From assembly GCA_026122225.1 (NCBI GenBank), contig JANEZZ010002661.1, forward strand, positions 372,001 through 436,000: a stretch of 64,000 nt of DNA. Direction: 5' to 3'. This document shows positions 1-9,915 of this stretch, in pieces. Origin of the DNA: Heloderma charlesbogerti (taxonomy: Eukaryota; Chordata; Lepidosauria; Squamata; Helodermatidae). The notes beneath the pieces are model-generated. The model made no database searches. It was given only the letters and a program-made list of their open reading frames with translations, and was not told the DNA's origin. The position numbers were made by a program, and so were the translations under genes. Position 1 is the stretch's first letter; each line of letters starts with the position of its first letter.

Positions 1-667
1 CTATACCAGTCAGGTGTGGGATTGAAGGGAAGGAGGAATTGGGTGGGGGAGGGACAGGGTTTGGGGGCTGAGTGGTGCAAATTTGGTTTGGTTTGAAATA
101 AGCCAAGTTAATTCAAGATTTTTTGGGAAGTAGCTTAGATTATTTTCGAGCCAACTGAATGCAAGCCAGGGGTGTTTGCCCATCTCTAATCTCTGAAAGT
201 GGGAAGTAATTATTGTATGTTCTGTCTATCTGAGGATAGGACAGGACGTGATGGTTCAACATTATATGAAGATCATTTTAAGTTAAATATTATGGAGAAA
301 TTCTTAATTAGAATGACAGTTCAGCAAAGGAACAAGGTGTCAAAGGAGGCTGTAAAATTTTATTCCTTGGAAGTATTCAAGAAAATGGTTAGAAAGGTGG
401 GTTGGAAGCTTATAAAAATCTATAAACCAGTTGTCTGTGGAGTGTTTTAATTGCCAAAGCAATGAGCAAGTTTGAAATAAAAAAGCCAAGTAAACTAGTA
501 CAAAAACAAATAAAATCAAGAGTAGCTAGTCATAAACATGAGAAGATTTACCACACTGAGGAATGAAATATAAATTGGATAGGCTGTTAAGGCTCTGTGC
601 CTTTAAGAGCCTGGTCTAAATGTTTCTCTAAGTCTATTTTGTCTCTTTGATTTCATTATTTTAAGCC
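1..667. other. Unannotated intronic-type sequence
   Basis: No gene, RNA or recognisable repeat seen. The sequence is AT-rich and the short open frames show no family resemblance. By position it is probably CDH23 intron, downstream of the exon at 28087-28245 on the minus strand. Confidence 0.4.
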
Positions 668-801
668 AGCCTTTCCCAACCTCATGCTCTCCAGAAGTTT
701 TAGACTTCAAATCCCATCTGCCCCAGCCAGCATGGCCAATGGTCAGAAACACTGGGAGTTGGAGTCCATAACACCTGGAGGGCACCAGGTTGGAGAAGGC
801 A
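668..801. mobile_element. Foldback MITE remnant, hAT-like
   Basis: The left arm (CCCAACCTCATGCTCTCCAG and on) and the right arm (CTGGAGGGCACCAGGTTGG) are imperfect reverse complements around a CCAGCCAGCATGGCCAATGG centre. The same design, with better arms, occurs at 12991-13313 and 55076-55206. Known amniote elements with this 'contact-sentence' hairpin are non-autonomous DNA transposons; hAT membership is inferred. No clear target duplication was found. Confidence 0.6.
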
Positions 802-2160
802 ATTTCAAGCTAATGGCTAAGTGGTCTACCCTACAAAGGAGGCAATCAGTTAATCGAGAATTGGTTTGCCAAGCTTATATTTCTTTATGGCACACACAAT
901 TTGTGATTAGGAAAAAAAATGATTTGATGGCACTTTCATCTTGGGTGTTCCAGCCAAGAAGAGGGTGAAATAAGTAGTACAAGTACTGCTCCACTAACCT
1001 ATCTCTCTTTCTTGACTTGTCGTTGCTCGATGACCAAGAAAGAAACAGGATCTCAGTGGGGAATCAAAAGCAGAATCCCTGAGAGCCTAACAAAAGAAGT
1101 CAAATGACTATTTGGTACTAGGAGATTCAAGCAGACTAAAGCAACTGATCTGAATCTAATCCATTAAGCTACACTGGGGGTAAATCAGGCAGACAGTGAT
1201 TAGGGGTCAGGTCTGCCCTCCAAATAGTAGTCTCCTGAACAATCATTTGCTTGACACCTTCAAAATCAAGTGGAATGTGTGTTGTCACAAGAACAAAAAC
1301 CTTTGAATTCTATCAGTGGTTTTTCAGCTACAATCCCTGTTCCTATTTGCAGTTAGGGTTGTTTGCCCTGCCTTTCAATTCTCTTTCGTGAAAGACTTTC
1401 TTCTGCCTTCTTTGACACTCTTGGGATTGCCTAATGACTGTGGCCAAGAATGTACAATTTAGTCTATCCTATCCAGGCATAACCTTAGGGAAGGCATAAC
1501 CTTAGGGAGAAAAACTCATGGATAGGCTTGGCAACCCATGACTAACCAAATAAGAATGTCCTTAATTATTTTACCCAAGGCAGAATTGTGTAGCTAGTTA
1601 TCTTTTGCCCACACCACTTTCTATTTCTGTAACAAGAGGGAGAAGGGATTGAAGATATTCACACAACCCACTTCCTCAAGCAGTGGGAAGTTTCAGGGTC
1701 AGTTTCCCTGTAGGGAGGCAATACTAGGGAGACTTAGGGTGAATACAGGGTAGCATGCAGTCTCCCAGGTAGGCAATAATTATCTTGCAACATCATCAGT
1801 GCCCCCAAAGTAACAGCACATTATTACAGCTCTTCAAAGCAGCTTTTACCAGCTAATTACAAAACCCAGACATCTACCTCTTTCTCTGGACAGATTTGAA
1901 CTGCAAAACCATTTCCTTAAGGGGATGTGACAAATTTTCAAGTGGAGATGTATGGATTTTGTTAAATCTGTGTTTCGTGGATTGTCCGGAGTTTTTTGTT
2001 CCGTCATCCACTTCACATATGAGATACCAACAGAGGTTGAATTGCTCTGAAATACACTTGAAAAGTGTATCACTTGCTGGAATATGCTACCTGGTACATC
2101 TGTGCAGATGCAAATGTTCATACTATACCCCAGATGCTGTTTTTAGAAATGTTTTATTTT
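802..2160. other. Unannotated sequence with one short tandem duplication
   Basis: Nothing gene-like was seen. GGCATAACCTTAGGGA is duplicated in tandem at about 1476-1510 (two units of roughly 18 bp), a probable replication-slippage product. Confidence 0.35.
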
Positions 2161-2164
2161 ATCT

Positions 2165-2247
2165 GTTTTAACTTCTTGCTAGCCACCTTACACTCTTTGA
2201 AGGGCAGGTAGGATATAACTGCCTTAAATAAATAAGTAAATAAAGCC
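2165..2247 (+). repeat. 3' tail of an L2-type LINE or L2-tailed SINE
   Basis: The stretch reads like the 3' end used by squamate L2 LINEs and their SINEs: a GCCACCTTACACTCTTTGAA segment, then a GGATATAACTGCC-like motif and a TAAATAAATAAGTAAATAAA tail. The tail is on the plus strand. Too short to say which parent element it came from. Confidence 0.55.
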
Positions 2248-3234
2248 CAGAAACCACAAGGGCAGGGCCCATTATGTTTTTCCTTACCACCTGATTGTCT
2301 CCCGGCTGGGATGGAGACAGGAAAAGTTGTCTAGGCAGCAGAACAATTTCAGCAGTGTTTATGGAGTACCACTCACATTCCCAGCCAGTAAAAGCAGATG
2401 CATCCTCATAGCCAGGATACAAGTGTTTCAGTCTGCATGAGGCTTCTGAGGATTAACACCACTTTGCTGTATCCTGCAATTTGACTCTGCAGCTTCAAGC
2501 TCAGGAAGAACAGATATTTGAAATGTAAGGATGTAAGCTCCTTGGGACACTATGCCCCTGCTATGCTGAAATCACTCACTCACATTTAGGGGTTCCAGCA
2601 TCACTGAATGGCAGAAGCTTTTCTGAGCTGCGGACAGCTGTATGAATTAATACAACCGTTCATCACTGCCAGGACATGGGAGAGTCTGCAGCCTGATCAG
2701 GTTGGCAACAGCCTGCTGGCTGCGAACACTGCTCACAGACTCCGGATGGAGCAAGGCTAACATGCCAGCGTTACTTCTGTCCTTTGTCTTGCATGGAAAC
2801 CCAAGGAGGAAAAAAATGGGTATCACACCAACAGCAATTACACCTACATGACTTCTATTTTAACGCTAAGGATAAATAATGAACAAAATCAAATGGGAAC
2901 ACCCAGAACACATAAACTAAGACCCAGTGCCAGACATTTTATGAGCATTTGTTTTCCTCTCAGGGCACAGACTTACAGCACAAGGCCACTGCAGTGAATC
3001 AGAATGTGCACCTAAGCTTCTGTGGTCCTATTTCTCGTTCTCAGTCTTTAGTGGAAGCCTTCAGTCTAGTTACTGCTAGGCAGGCCTGAAAGCCACAGGC
3101 TAGCATGAAGGGCAATTCCGGAGAGCTGGAGGGAAAGGAACTGGGAACAGGAGTTAGCACTCCTAAGCCCACACTGTATTCCTATCCTCCCTTGCTGATA
3201 GGCTAACTTTTATATATGATTTATTCATTACATC
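2248..3234. other. Unannotated sequence
   Basis: No coding or repeat signature recognised. AATAAATAA runs at the left edge belong to the preceding repeat tail. Presumed intron. Confidence 0.35.
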
Positions 3235-3236
3235 TA

Positions 3237-4312
3237 CAGTACTGTGCAAAAGTCTTAGGCCACCACCAGCTTTGTTGTTTTAGCAAAGTTTTAATGACCA
3301 TCCATAATTATTTTTTGGTCTCTGTATTAAGATACAAAAAGAAAATACAGAAAATATGTACAGGCAAAAGTCAGTATTTAGTGTGACCTCCCTTGGCTCC
3401 AAGCACATCTTGAACTCTTTTGGGGAGACTGTCCTGAAGTTTTCTGAAGTAATCTTCTGGTATATTATACCAGGCTTCTTTCAGCACTTCCCAGAGTTCT
3501 TCTTTAGATGTAGGTTGTCTTTTATTTCTCTCTCTGTCCAGGTGATCCCATACTGCCTCTATAATATTCAGGTCTGGACTCTGTGGAGGCCAGTCCATGA
3601 CTGTCAGTGTTTTATCAGCTGTTTTCCTTGCTAAATATGATTTCACTGCAATAGCAGTGTGGTGGGATCGTTATCATGCTGAAAAATGAAGCCATTCCCA
3701 ATCAGGCGCTTTCCAGAAGGAATGGCATGATGAATTAAAACCTGTCTGTACTTTTCAGCATTCATGATCCCATCAATATGGACAAGATCGCCAACATCAC
3801 TGGCAGAAATGCAGCCCCAAACCAGGACAGACCCTCCACCATGTTTCACTGAAGGCCGCAAGCACTCATTCATCCATCTCTCTCCAACTCTTCTTCTCAC
3901 ATGTTGTTGACGATTGGACCCCAAAATTTCAAACCTGGATTCATCACTCCATAATACTCTTCTCCACTGATCCTCATTCCAATCTTTGTGAGCTTTAGCA
4001 TATCTTAGCCTTTTTACACTGTACCCCTTCCACAAAAGTGGTTCCTTGGCTGCTACCCTTCCCGAAGACCATTCCTAGCCAGGCACTTGCTGTTACTCTA
4101 GTGTAAGGGGAGGTCACACTAAATTCTTGCCACTTTAGCCTATGGAAGCTGTTTTTTCTTATTTTTTTTCCTATTGTTGAATACTGCATACAAATTTCCT
4201 GTATTTTCTGGTTGCATTCTAATGAAGAGACTGAGAAATAATTATATATGGTCATTATACCATTGCTAAAACAACAAATCTAATGGTGGCCTAAGATTTT
4301 TGCACAGTACTG
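3237..4312 (-). mobile_element. Tc1/mariner element, DD38E type, with TIRs and TA target
   Basis: The ends are near-identical inverted repeats of about 60 bp (left from 3237, right ending at 4312), each starting CAGTACTGTGCAAAA and running to the TTGTTGTTTTAGCAA motif. A TA dinucleotide flanks each side (3235-3236 and 4313-4314), the target duplication of the Tc1/mariner superfamily. The element is only 1076 bp, shorter than the usual ~1.3-1.7 kb, and the part that should encode the N-terminal DNA-binding domain is missing. The copy cannot make transposase, but its ends look well preserved. Confidence 0.92.
3371..4110 (-). pseudogene. Broken Tc1-like transposase (DDE domain only)
   Basis: Two minus-strand frames carry the catalytic half of a Tc1-type transposase, the DDE enzyme that cuts the element at its inverted repeats. 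The first D is in the WSDESRFE motif (codon 3943-3945), the second in FQHDNDP (3673-3675), and the E in SPDLNIIEAVW (3557-3559). A one-base deletion near 3660, just after the second D, throws the frame so that a stop follows. Correcting for that single base, 38 codons lie between the second D and the E, not the 34 of classical Tc1. Codons upstream of about 4110 no longer match the paired helix-turn-helix region expected at the N terminus, so that part is deleted or decayed. The frame lies wholly inside the inverted repeats at 3237-4312. Confidence 0.88.
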
Positions 4313-4314
4313 TA

Positions 4315-5700
4315 TATCTCAACTTTCTCCAATGGAGCTGGTCCCTGTAGGGTTCCCAATGGTCCCTGTAGGGTTCTTAGATAAACTCCCCAAACCTAGA
4401 CCTTGCTTAGCTCCAGCAAGGTTGCTGCTTCATGCACCTTCAGTCCAAGCCCCAGGTCCAAACTGGATATTTGCTTTATCCACTTCCTACTCTCCAGAAG
4501 TGCCAAAAGATTCTAGTCCCAATTGCCTATGAATAGGAAGCAGCAGTGGAGGGTTCCTACTGGGGACAATCTCTGACCTTCCAAAAGTGTACTGGACATG
4601 GTGAATTATGATCTGGAGATCTGTTGACACCATCATATGCCCAGTTCATCACATGGCGAAGCTGAGTTGAATTCACAAAGTGAACTAACCATTTACCCTA
4701 TTTGATTATCCATGCAGATGTTTATGGATCCAGCAATATTTTGCAGAAACTGTGACCAAGGATCTGGAGTAATGTTTCTTTGATCAGAACAATGTAAGGC
4801 TTGGAGTTCCTTATGAGAACTTTTCAAACTAGAATTTGACACAAAACGGTTCCTTTCATGGCGAGCGCCAAGGAAGGAACTTGTAACTGCTCAATGTCAA
4901 TATCCTTATTCAAACAGTGTATTGTTACTGTAAAGCTCTCCTGCCTAGTTTTCCAGGACCCTCAAAAGTAGGAGTCCTCTAGCGTGGTCCTATCAAATGC
5001 ATCCGGCAATATACCACCGGTCTGTGTGCAGCTCATCAGTATTGAAGCCTACTTCGTGCTTGATAAAAGCTCTGCTTTTGTGGCCCCAAACAGAATGCAA
5101 CACAGGAGAAAAGGGACTGAACATGTGGCAGGGCAAAACACATGGCAGGAAATAGTATGTGCTGTCCATTGAGCATGTCTTGGATAGCCCTGCTTCTTCA
5201 GCTCATGCAAAGTGAAAATTTCAAACATGCCGACTAGGCTTATTTACAGTTGGGACGGTAATGTAATGTATATTTCTGTTATTTTCCACTACGTGTACCC
5301 AGCCCTCTAAGCATCTCTTTTAAACACAGACCCACCTTACCTGTGTATAACACTTAAAATGGAAATTAAAATATTGGTATTTGCAATGGGCTGCCCTGAA
5401 GCACATCAGCCAATGGGCAAAAGGGTAGAAGTAAAATTTGTGCCCGTTACTAACAATGGCTCAGGCAGATATTGGTAAATTCTGCCCCATATACCAGCAG
5501 ATAATGAAATAGTAAGAGTCTGTTGCCCCCCACAACCCCCACCCTGCCAAAACAGCCGGCCATGAAACCTTTTAATAACATAACAGAAAGGTCAACGAGA
5601 ACAAATTTCACACTTCTTGAGCAAACTGGTTGTGGTATAACTTCATAGCCTCCAGGAGCAGGAGATGCTGAGAAAGCAAACAGCACCCTAAATCAACATG
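4315..5700. other. Unannotated sequence
   Basis: No gene or repeat family recognised. GGTCCCTGTAGGGTTC occurs twice close together at about 4343-4378 (short local duplication). Presumed intron. Confidence 0.35.
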
Positions 5701-5701
5701 G

Positions 5702-5730
5702 CTGTGTGTGTGTGTGTGTGTGTGTGTGTG
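5702..5730. repeat. (GT)n microsatellite
   Basis: An uninterrupted run of about 14 GT dinucleotides follows GGCT. Confidence 0.95.
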
Positions 5731-5889
5731 GAATTTGACACCCTTCCCTGAATTTCATGGAGTATTTGGCCAGGAGCTAGGGATGTTTTTTCCCATCCCA
5801 TGTATAAAATAGGTGCTTTTTGTGTTTATTCAATGGATTGGTGGAAGAGGGGCTGTATAGTCAGAAACAAAGTATGAATGGCATGGTGT

Positions 5890-6455
5890 TAGGGATGGAC
5901 AAAAGTCCCTTACCTGGTCCCGCAGCTGTTTTCGGTGGGGGGGGAGGCGCTCCGTTTCTCTCCCCGAAATTCTTAGTGGGGGGGAGGCGCCCCACCCCTC
6001 CCGGCCGAAATTCAGGCCGGAGGGGGAGGCGCCCCACCCCTCCTGGCCGAAATTCAGGCCGGGGGGGAGCGCCCGTCTCCCCGGCCGCGAAATAAAAAAT
6101 TGAAAAAAAAAACGTGATAGGCTACGTAAAGATTTATGTAGCCTATCACGACTGACTTTGAAAATCTAGCCGTGATAGGCTACGTAAATCGTTATGTAGC
6201 CTATCACGTTTGTTGTTGTTTTTTTCACTTTACTGGGAAATGGCGGCGGCGGCAGCCGGACTGGCCGCCGCCCCCGCCGAAACACCGCCGAAATGCCGCC
6301 AGGACCTGCCGCCGAGAGGGACATTTGACAGAGGTAAGTCCCATCCCGGGGGGGGCGGGGGGGGTGTCGGAGAATTTCCCCAACAATTTTGGGGGGCCGA
6401 ATGCATTGGCATTCGGCCTCCCGGAGATTCATGGAGAAATTCTCCGACATCCCTA
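5890..6455. mobile_element. Non-autonomous hAT-type element with palindromes, copy A (short form)
   Basis: The ends are TAGGGATGG at the left and ACATCCCTA at the right, flanked by a perfect 8-bp target duplication CATGGTGT (5882-5889 and 6456-6463). An 8-bp duplication with TAGGG termini fits the hAT superfamily. Inside lie, from left to right: three or so GC-rich repeats of a GGCCGAAATTCAGGCC module with G/C runs (about 5935-6085); two ~38-bp palindromes (6113-6150 and 6171-6208) starting CGTGATAGGCTACGTAAA; a GGCGGCGGCAGCCGG stretch; and a small palindrome GAATGCATTGGCATTC (about 6399-6414). The order matches the copy at 38416-39223, but the large central compound palindrome is absent, so this looks like an internal-deletion derivative. 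No transposase is encoded. Confidence 0.88.
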
Positions 6456-6463
6456 CATGGTGT

Positions 6464-7660
6464 ACAACTCTGTTTCTGCACGTTCAGCATTACCAGCTGC
6501 AAACCTCTCCCCACAACAAAGAGCTTCTTAAGCAGAAGCAGGTAAGAAAGTTACAAAAGCAAAGAGCAGGAAATAGGGCTACAGTGAGTACTTAAATAGT
6601 TGGAGGGCTGGAGGGGGGGTCTTGGGGGAGGAACAACATCACTCCGGCCACCATTTTGGAGCGATGGCTAGGCAGATAGTGCTCACGCTTGTGAGTGCAA
6701 ACCATTGCGAGAGTCTCAGGCTGGGAAACTGACAAACTGATGGTGCAGAAATGAAGGAGCACAAAATACCCAATTTTTACTTAAAACAGGTTCAGCAAGA
6801 CACAGCAGAGCCCCTCAAATATAAAACAGCCACTGAAGTGTCGCACCCCCACACTCATGGGACTGCGCAGCTGCGCATTTCAGTATAATGGCAGAGTCTC
6901 TTAGGGAAGTGCACAGTACATCACGAGTGTATCGCAGGGCCTGGTGATTCGAAGCTGCGTTGCTGCACAGTGGTGATGGGGTGGGGGTGGGGCAAAAGCG
7001 GTGCCATGTAATTGGGGCCCTGAAAAACAATAGTAGGAAGGAGTTGGATGTCAAGTGAAAGGGCGTAAGGTGGGCCTACTCTCTGCTGGAACAGGACAGC
7101 AGGTTTGGAGAGGCTGCGGGGTCCTGGTGTTTACCAGATGATGTGACTGAGCAAATGCCAGGACTTAGAGGCCTCTGGAAAGGCCCAAGTCCATTTGGAC
7201 CTTTTTGGCCCTGCTTAGGATATTCAGTGATTTCAAATTATTGTAAAGCACTCACACACTGAGAAGCTAAACAGCAATACTATTTTGCGAGTAGTGCAAT
7301 GCTAAAAGCTGCCCCTGTCCTGGAGAGCTCAGAAGATAAATAAGGAACACAAAGGTTGAGAAGACCAAAGAGAAGGGAGTTAGACTTTTCCTAGGTCAGG
7401 CAGCAGCATCTCATATGCCAAGCACATTGGAAACTCACATTGGAAAAATTGCCCACCTTCCTATCAGCAGATGGTACTGTTCTTTCTCTCACATTTTCCC
7501 GTCTATGGATGAAACTCAACTCATGACCACCATGGGTGTTTGAGCTCAAACTTTATTCAAAATATTGCTCAGAAACAACCTGATCATGAGAAGCAACTTC
7601 ATTTATGTAAAACATATTTAAGACTGCCTCTTTCATCAGTGAACCTGCTGTGGAAGCACA
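6464..7660. other. Unannotated sequence
   Basis: No coding or repeat family recognised. Several G runs and a CCACCATTTTGGAG stretch are present but unsupported as features. Confidence 0.35.
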
Positions 7661-7668
7661 CCACACAT

Positions 7669-8626
7669 TAGGGATGTACGAAAGTTCCGCCACGGATCTC
7701 GGGGAGGCCGAATGCCAGCGCATTCGGCTCCCCGAAATCGGTGGCGGAACGGCCCCCCGCCCCCCCTGGGACGGGACTTACCTTAGGCGGATCTTCCTGG
7801 TGGCGGCGGCTGCGGCTGCGGTGGCGGTGCGGTGGCGGCGGCGGCTGCGGCAGCCGGTCTTCTGACCAGCTGCCGCTGCCACCATTTCCAGGGAAAACAA
7901 ACAAACAAACAAAAAAACGTGATAGGCTACGTAAAGGTTTACATAGCCTATCACGGCTAGATTTTAAAAAAAACACCGTGATAGGCTACGTAAATGTTTA
8001 CGTAGCCTATCACGGCTGATTAAAAACAAACAAAAAAACCACGCGCGTACGCAAATGGTGGCGCCCATGGGCACCGCCATTTGTGTCCCTTATTTTGGCA
8101 CGTCTTAGTCTACGTAAACATTTACGTAGACTAAGACGGCGAAAATAAGGGGAACGCAAATAGCGTAGACGCTATGCTATCTGCATTCCCCTTATTTTTG
8201 TCATCTTAGTCTACGTAAATGTTTACGTAGACTAAGACGTGCCAAAATAAGGAACGCAAATGGCAGCGCCCATGGGCGCTACCATTTGCGTACGTGCGTT
8301 TTTTTGTTGTTTTTTTTAATCAGCCATGATAGGCTATGTAAACATTTACGTAGCCTATCACGGCTGACTGCAGGGACGCAAATGGCGGCGGCTACGGTCG
8401 CCGCCATTTGCGTCCCTGCTAGCCAGCGGCCGGATGTCTGGCTGCTGGTGGAGCCGGCCGGCGGCTCTGCAGAATCCCTGCAGAGCGGAGCTGGCCGGCC
8501 AGGATTCTGGGTGGGAGGAACGGAGCGCCTCCCCCCCGGCCAGGATTCCGGGGGGGGGGAATGGAACGCCTCCCCCCCAGCATCAGCATAATCCGCTGAA
8601 AAGTAAGTACCTTTCATACATCCCCA
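7669..8626. mobile_element. Non-autonomous hAT-type element with nested palindromes, copy B (longest)
   Basis: The left end is TAGGGATGT and the right end ACATCCCCA, flanked by an 8-bp duplication with one mismatch, CCACACAT (7661-7668) against CCACACGT (8627-8634). The order inside is: a small palindrome GAATGCCAGCGCATTC; a GCGGCGGCTGCGGC run; two ~38-40-bp palindromes with TACGTA cores (7918-7955, 7976-8015); a compound inverted repeat (8041-8299) that itself contains two further 37-38-bp palindromes (8101-8138 and about 8203-8239) and two GCGCCCATGGGC hairpins; another TACGTA palindrome (about 8324-8364); and a GC-rich hairpin with GGGACGCAAATGGCGGCG arms (8373-8418). The layout is the mirror image of the copy at 38416-39223, so the two are the same family in opposite orientation. 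No open frame in it looks like a real protein. Confidence 0.88.
8041..8299. repeat. Compound inverted repeat (palindromes within a palindrome)
   Basis: Two arms of roughly 125 bp meet near 8170 (AGCGT-AG-ACGCT). The outer ends are ACGCGCGTACGCAAATGG at the left and its near complement at the right. Each arm holds its own complete palindrome built on GTCTACGTAAA, and each contains a GCGCCCATGGGC hairpin, so it can fold either as one long cruciform or as several small ones. It is part of the hAT-type copy around it. Confidence 0.9.
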
Positions 8627-8839
8627 CCACACGTATGATACATATTCTCATTCTTATGAGAATTGGTTCCAGGAGAGATGAACCTGTTCTTGTTTAGACA
8701 TTAACGATATTGGCACAGTACCAATTGGTTGGCCCTTCTCTCAGTCAAGAAGCAAATCTCCCTTGTTGGAGTTGGGCTATGCATAGCACTGAATGGCTTG
8801 TGGTCCTGTCATTCATGACGCCCCCTCCTTTCCCCTATG

Positions 8840-9295
8840 TAATGGCCCCAGGCCTGTAACCAAGTCACCAGTAGTTTTAGAGGGGCCTAGAGATCGATAA
8901 TGCTTCATTAGTGCAATTCTCTTGCTAGTGGGCCTCTTGGCTGGTAAGATGAGCCAAAGGTGCACCTGGGAAGTGGAGCTCTGTTTGTGCTAAGCTACAG
9001 GTGTCTATGCTGGGAAAGTTCTGATTGCTTTCCTCCTCACCAAGCACTGTTAGTCTATGCTGGGAAAGTTGCAGATGAATGCTAATTAACTCTTGCTGCT
9101 ATCATGCTGCCTCACTGCTAACATGTATGGTATAAAACCCATTTTACCCCTTGGCTCTGGGTTCAGAGAAGTGGTCTGATCCAACCATTGGGTACGCCTG
9201 TGTGCTGTAAGTACTCAATAAAGTCTCCTCGTAAGCAAACCTGGATCTGGCTTATCATTATCTCGGCACCTCCAAACCTTAGCAGGCCATGGCCA
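8840..9295 (+). mobile_element. Probable solo LTR of an endogenous retrovirus-like element (boundaries unsure)
   Basis: The segment has the order of an LTR on the plus strand: an upstream part with a repeated GTCTATGCTGGGAAAGTT (about 9002 and 9051, 49 bp apart, like a U3 enhancer repeat), a TATA-type box (TATAAAA at about 9131), and a polyadenylation signal in ACTCAATAAAGTCTCC (about 9212-9227). That promoter-to-poly(A) spacing is typical of retroviral LTRs. I could not fix TG/CA ends or a target duplication, and no coding region accompanies it. It could instead be a host repeat with chance signals. Confidence 0.5.
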
Positions 9296-9374
9296 GGGCA
9301 ATACAACCTATTGGGGCAGACTTCAAAGTTTAAACAAACATGGTGGTGGGCTTTAAAAAAAAGTGCCAGATGAT

Positions 9375-9907
9375 TAGGGATGGCAGAGAATTCTGCCACA
9401 GACTCCAATGAGACCAGATTCTAAAGAATCCGGCCCCCAGAGTCCGTGGCAGAATGGAAGACTTACCTCTGCCTCCCCGTGGAATCCTCCTAGGCCAGAT
9501 CCTCTGGCTCCGGATTGCCAGTGATATGGCTGCCATGCCGTATCGCTGGCTGAAGGGGACTGTCTATGGATGCAAATGGCGTCCAGGACGCCATTTGCAT
9601 CCCTGCTTTTCATCCACACAATAGGCTACGCAAATATTTATGGCTGCATTTACCTTAAACTAAAGGCTTTACGGCTGCAAATGGCATCCTGGACACCATT
9701 TGTGTCCTCAGTCAGTCAAGTCCCCTTCAGCGAGTGATACGGCATGGCGGCTGTATTGCTGGCGCTTCGGAGCCGGCTGGCGGCTCCGCAGAATCGCCAT
9801 GGAGCAGAGCCAGCCGGTGAGGATTCTGGGGGGAACAGCGGATCATCTCTCCCCCCGCTACAGATCCTCCCCCCCGGACTGGCAGGTAGGGGATTTGTAC
9901 ATCCCTA
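9375..9907. mobile_element. Non-autonomous hAT-type element, copy C (diverged)
   Basis: The ends are TAGGGATGG and ACATCCCTA with a perfect 8-bp target duplication CAGATGAT (9367-9374 and 9908-9915). Inside are a GCAAATGGCGTCCAGGACGC-type hairpin (about 9568-9604), a decayed AATAGGCTACGCAAAT segment matching half of the TACGTA palindrome of the sister copies, a second GCAAATGGCATCCTGGACAC hairpin (about 9676-9706), and a GCCGGCTGGCGGCTCCGCAG module. GC-rich ends and the ordering recall copies A and B, but most palindromes are lost or altered. It appears to be an older or different subfamily. Confidence 0.85.
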
Positions 9908-9915
9908 CAGATGAT

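Noticed and set aside
6166..6545. Overlapping frames on both strands near 6.2-6.5 kb
   Set aside because: They cover the palindromes and GC modules of a non-autonomous element; coding on both strands is a composition effect.
7918..8364. CRISPR-like array of repeated palindromes
   Set aside because: Eukaryotic context, spacers not regular, and the repeats are part of a transposon with 8-bp target duplication.
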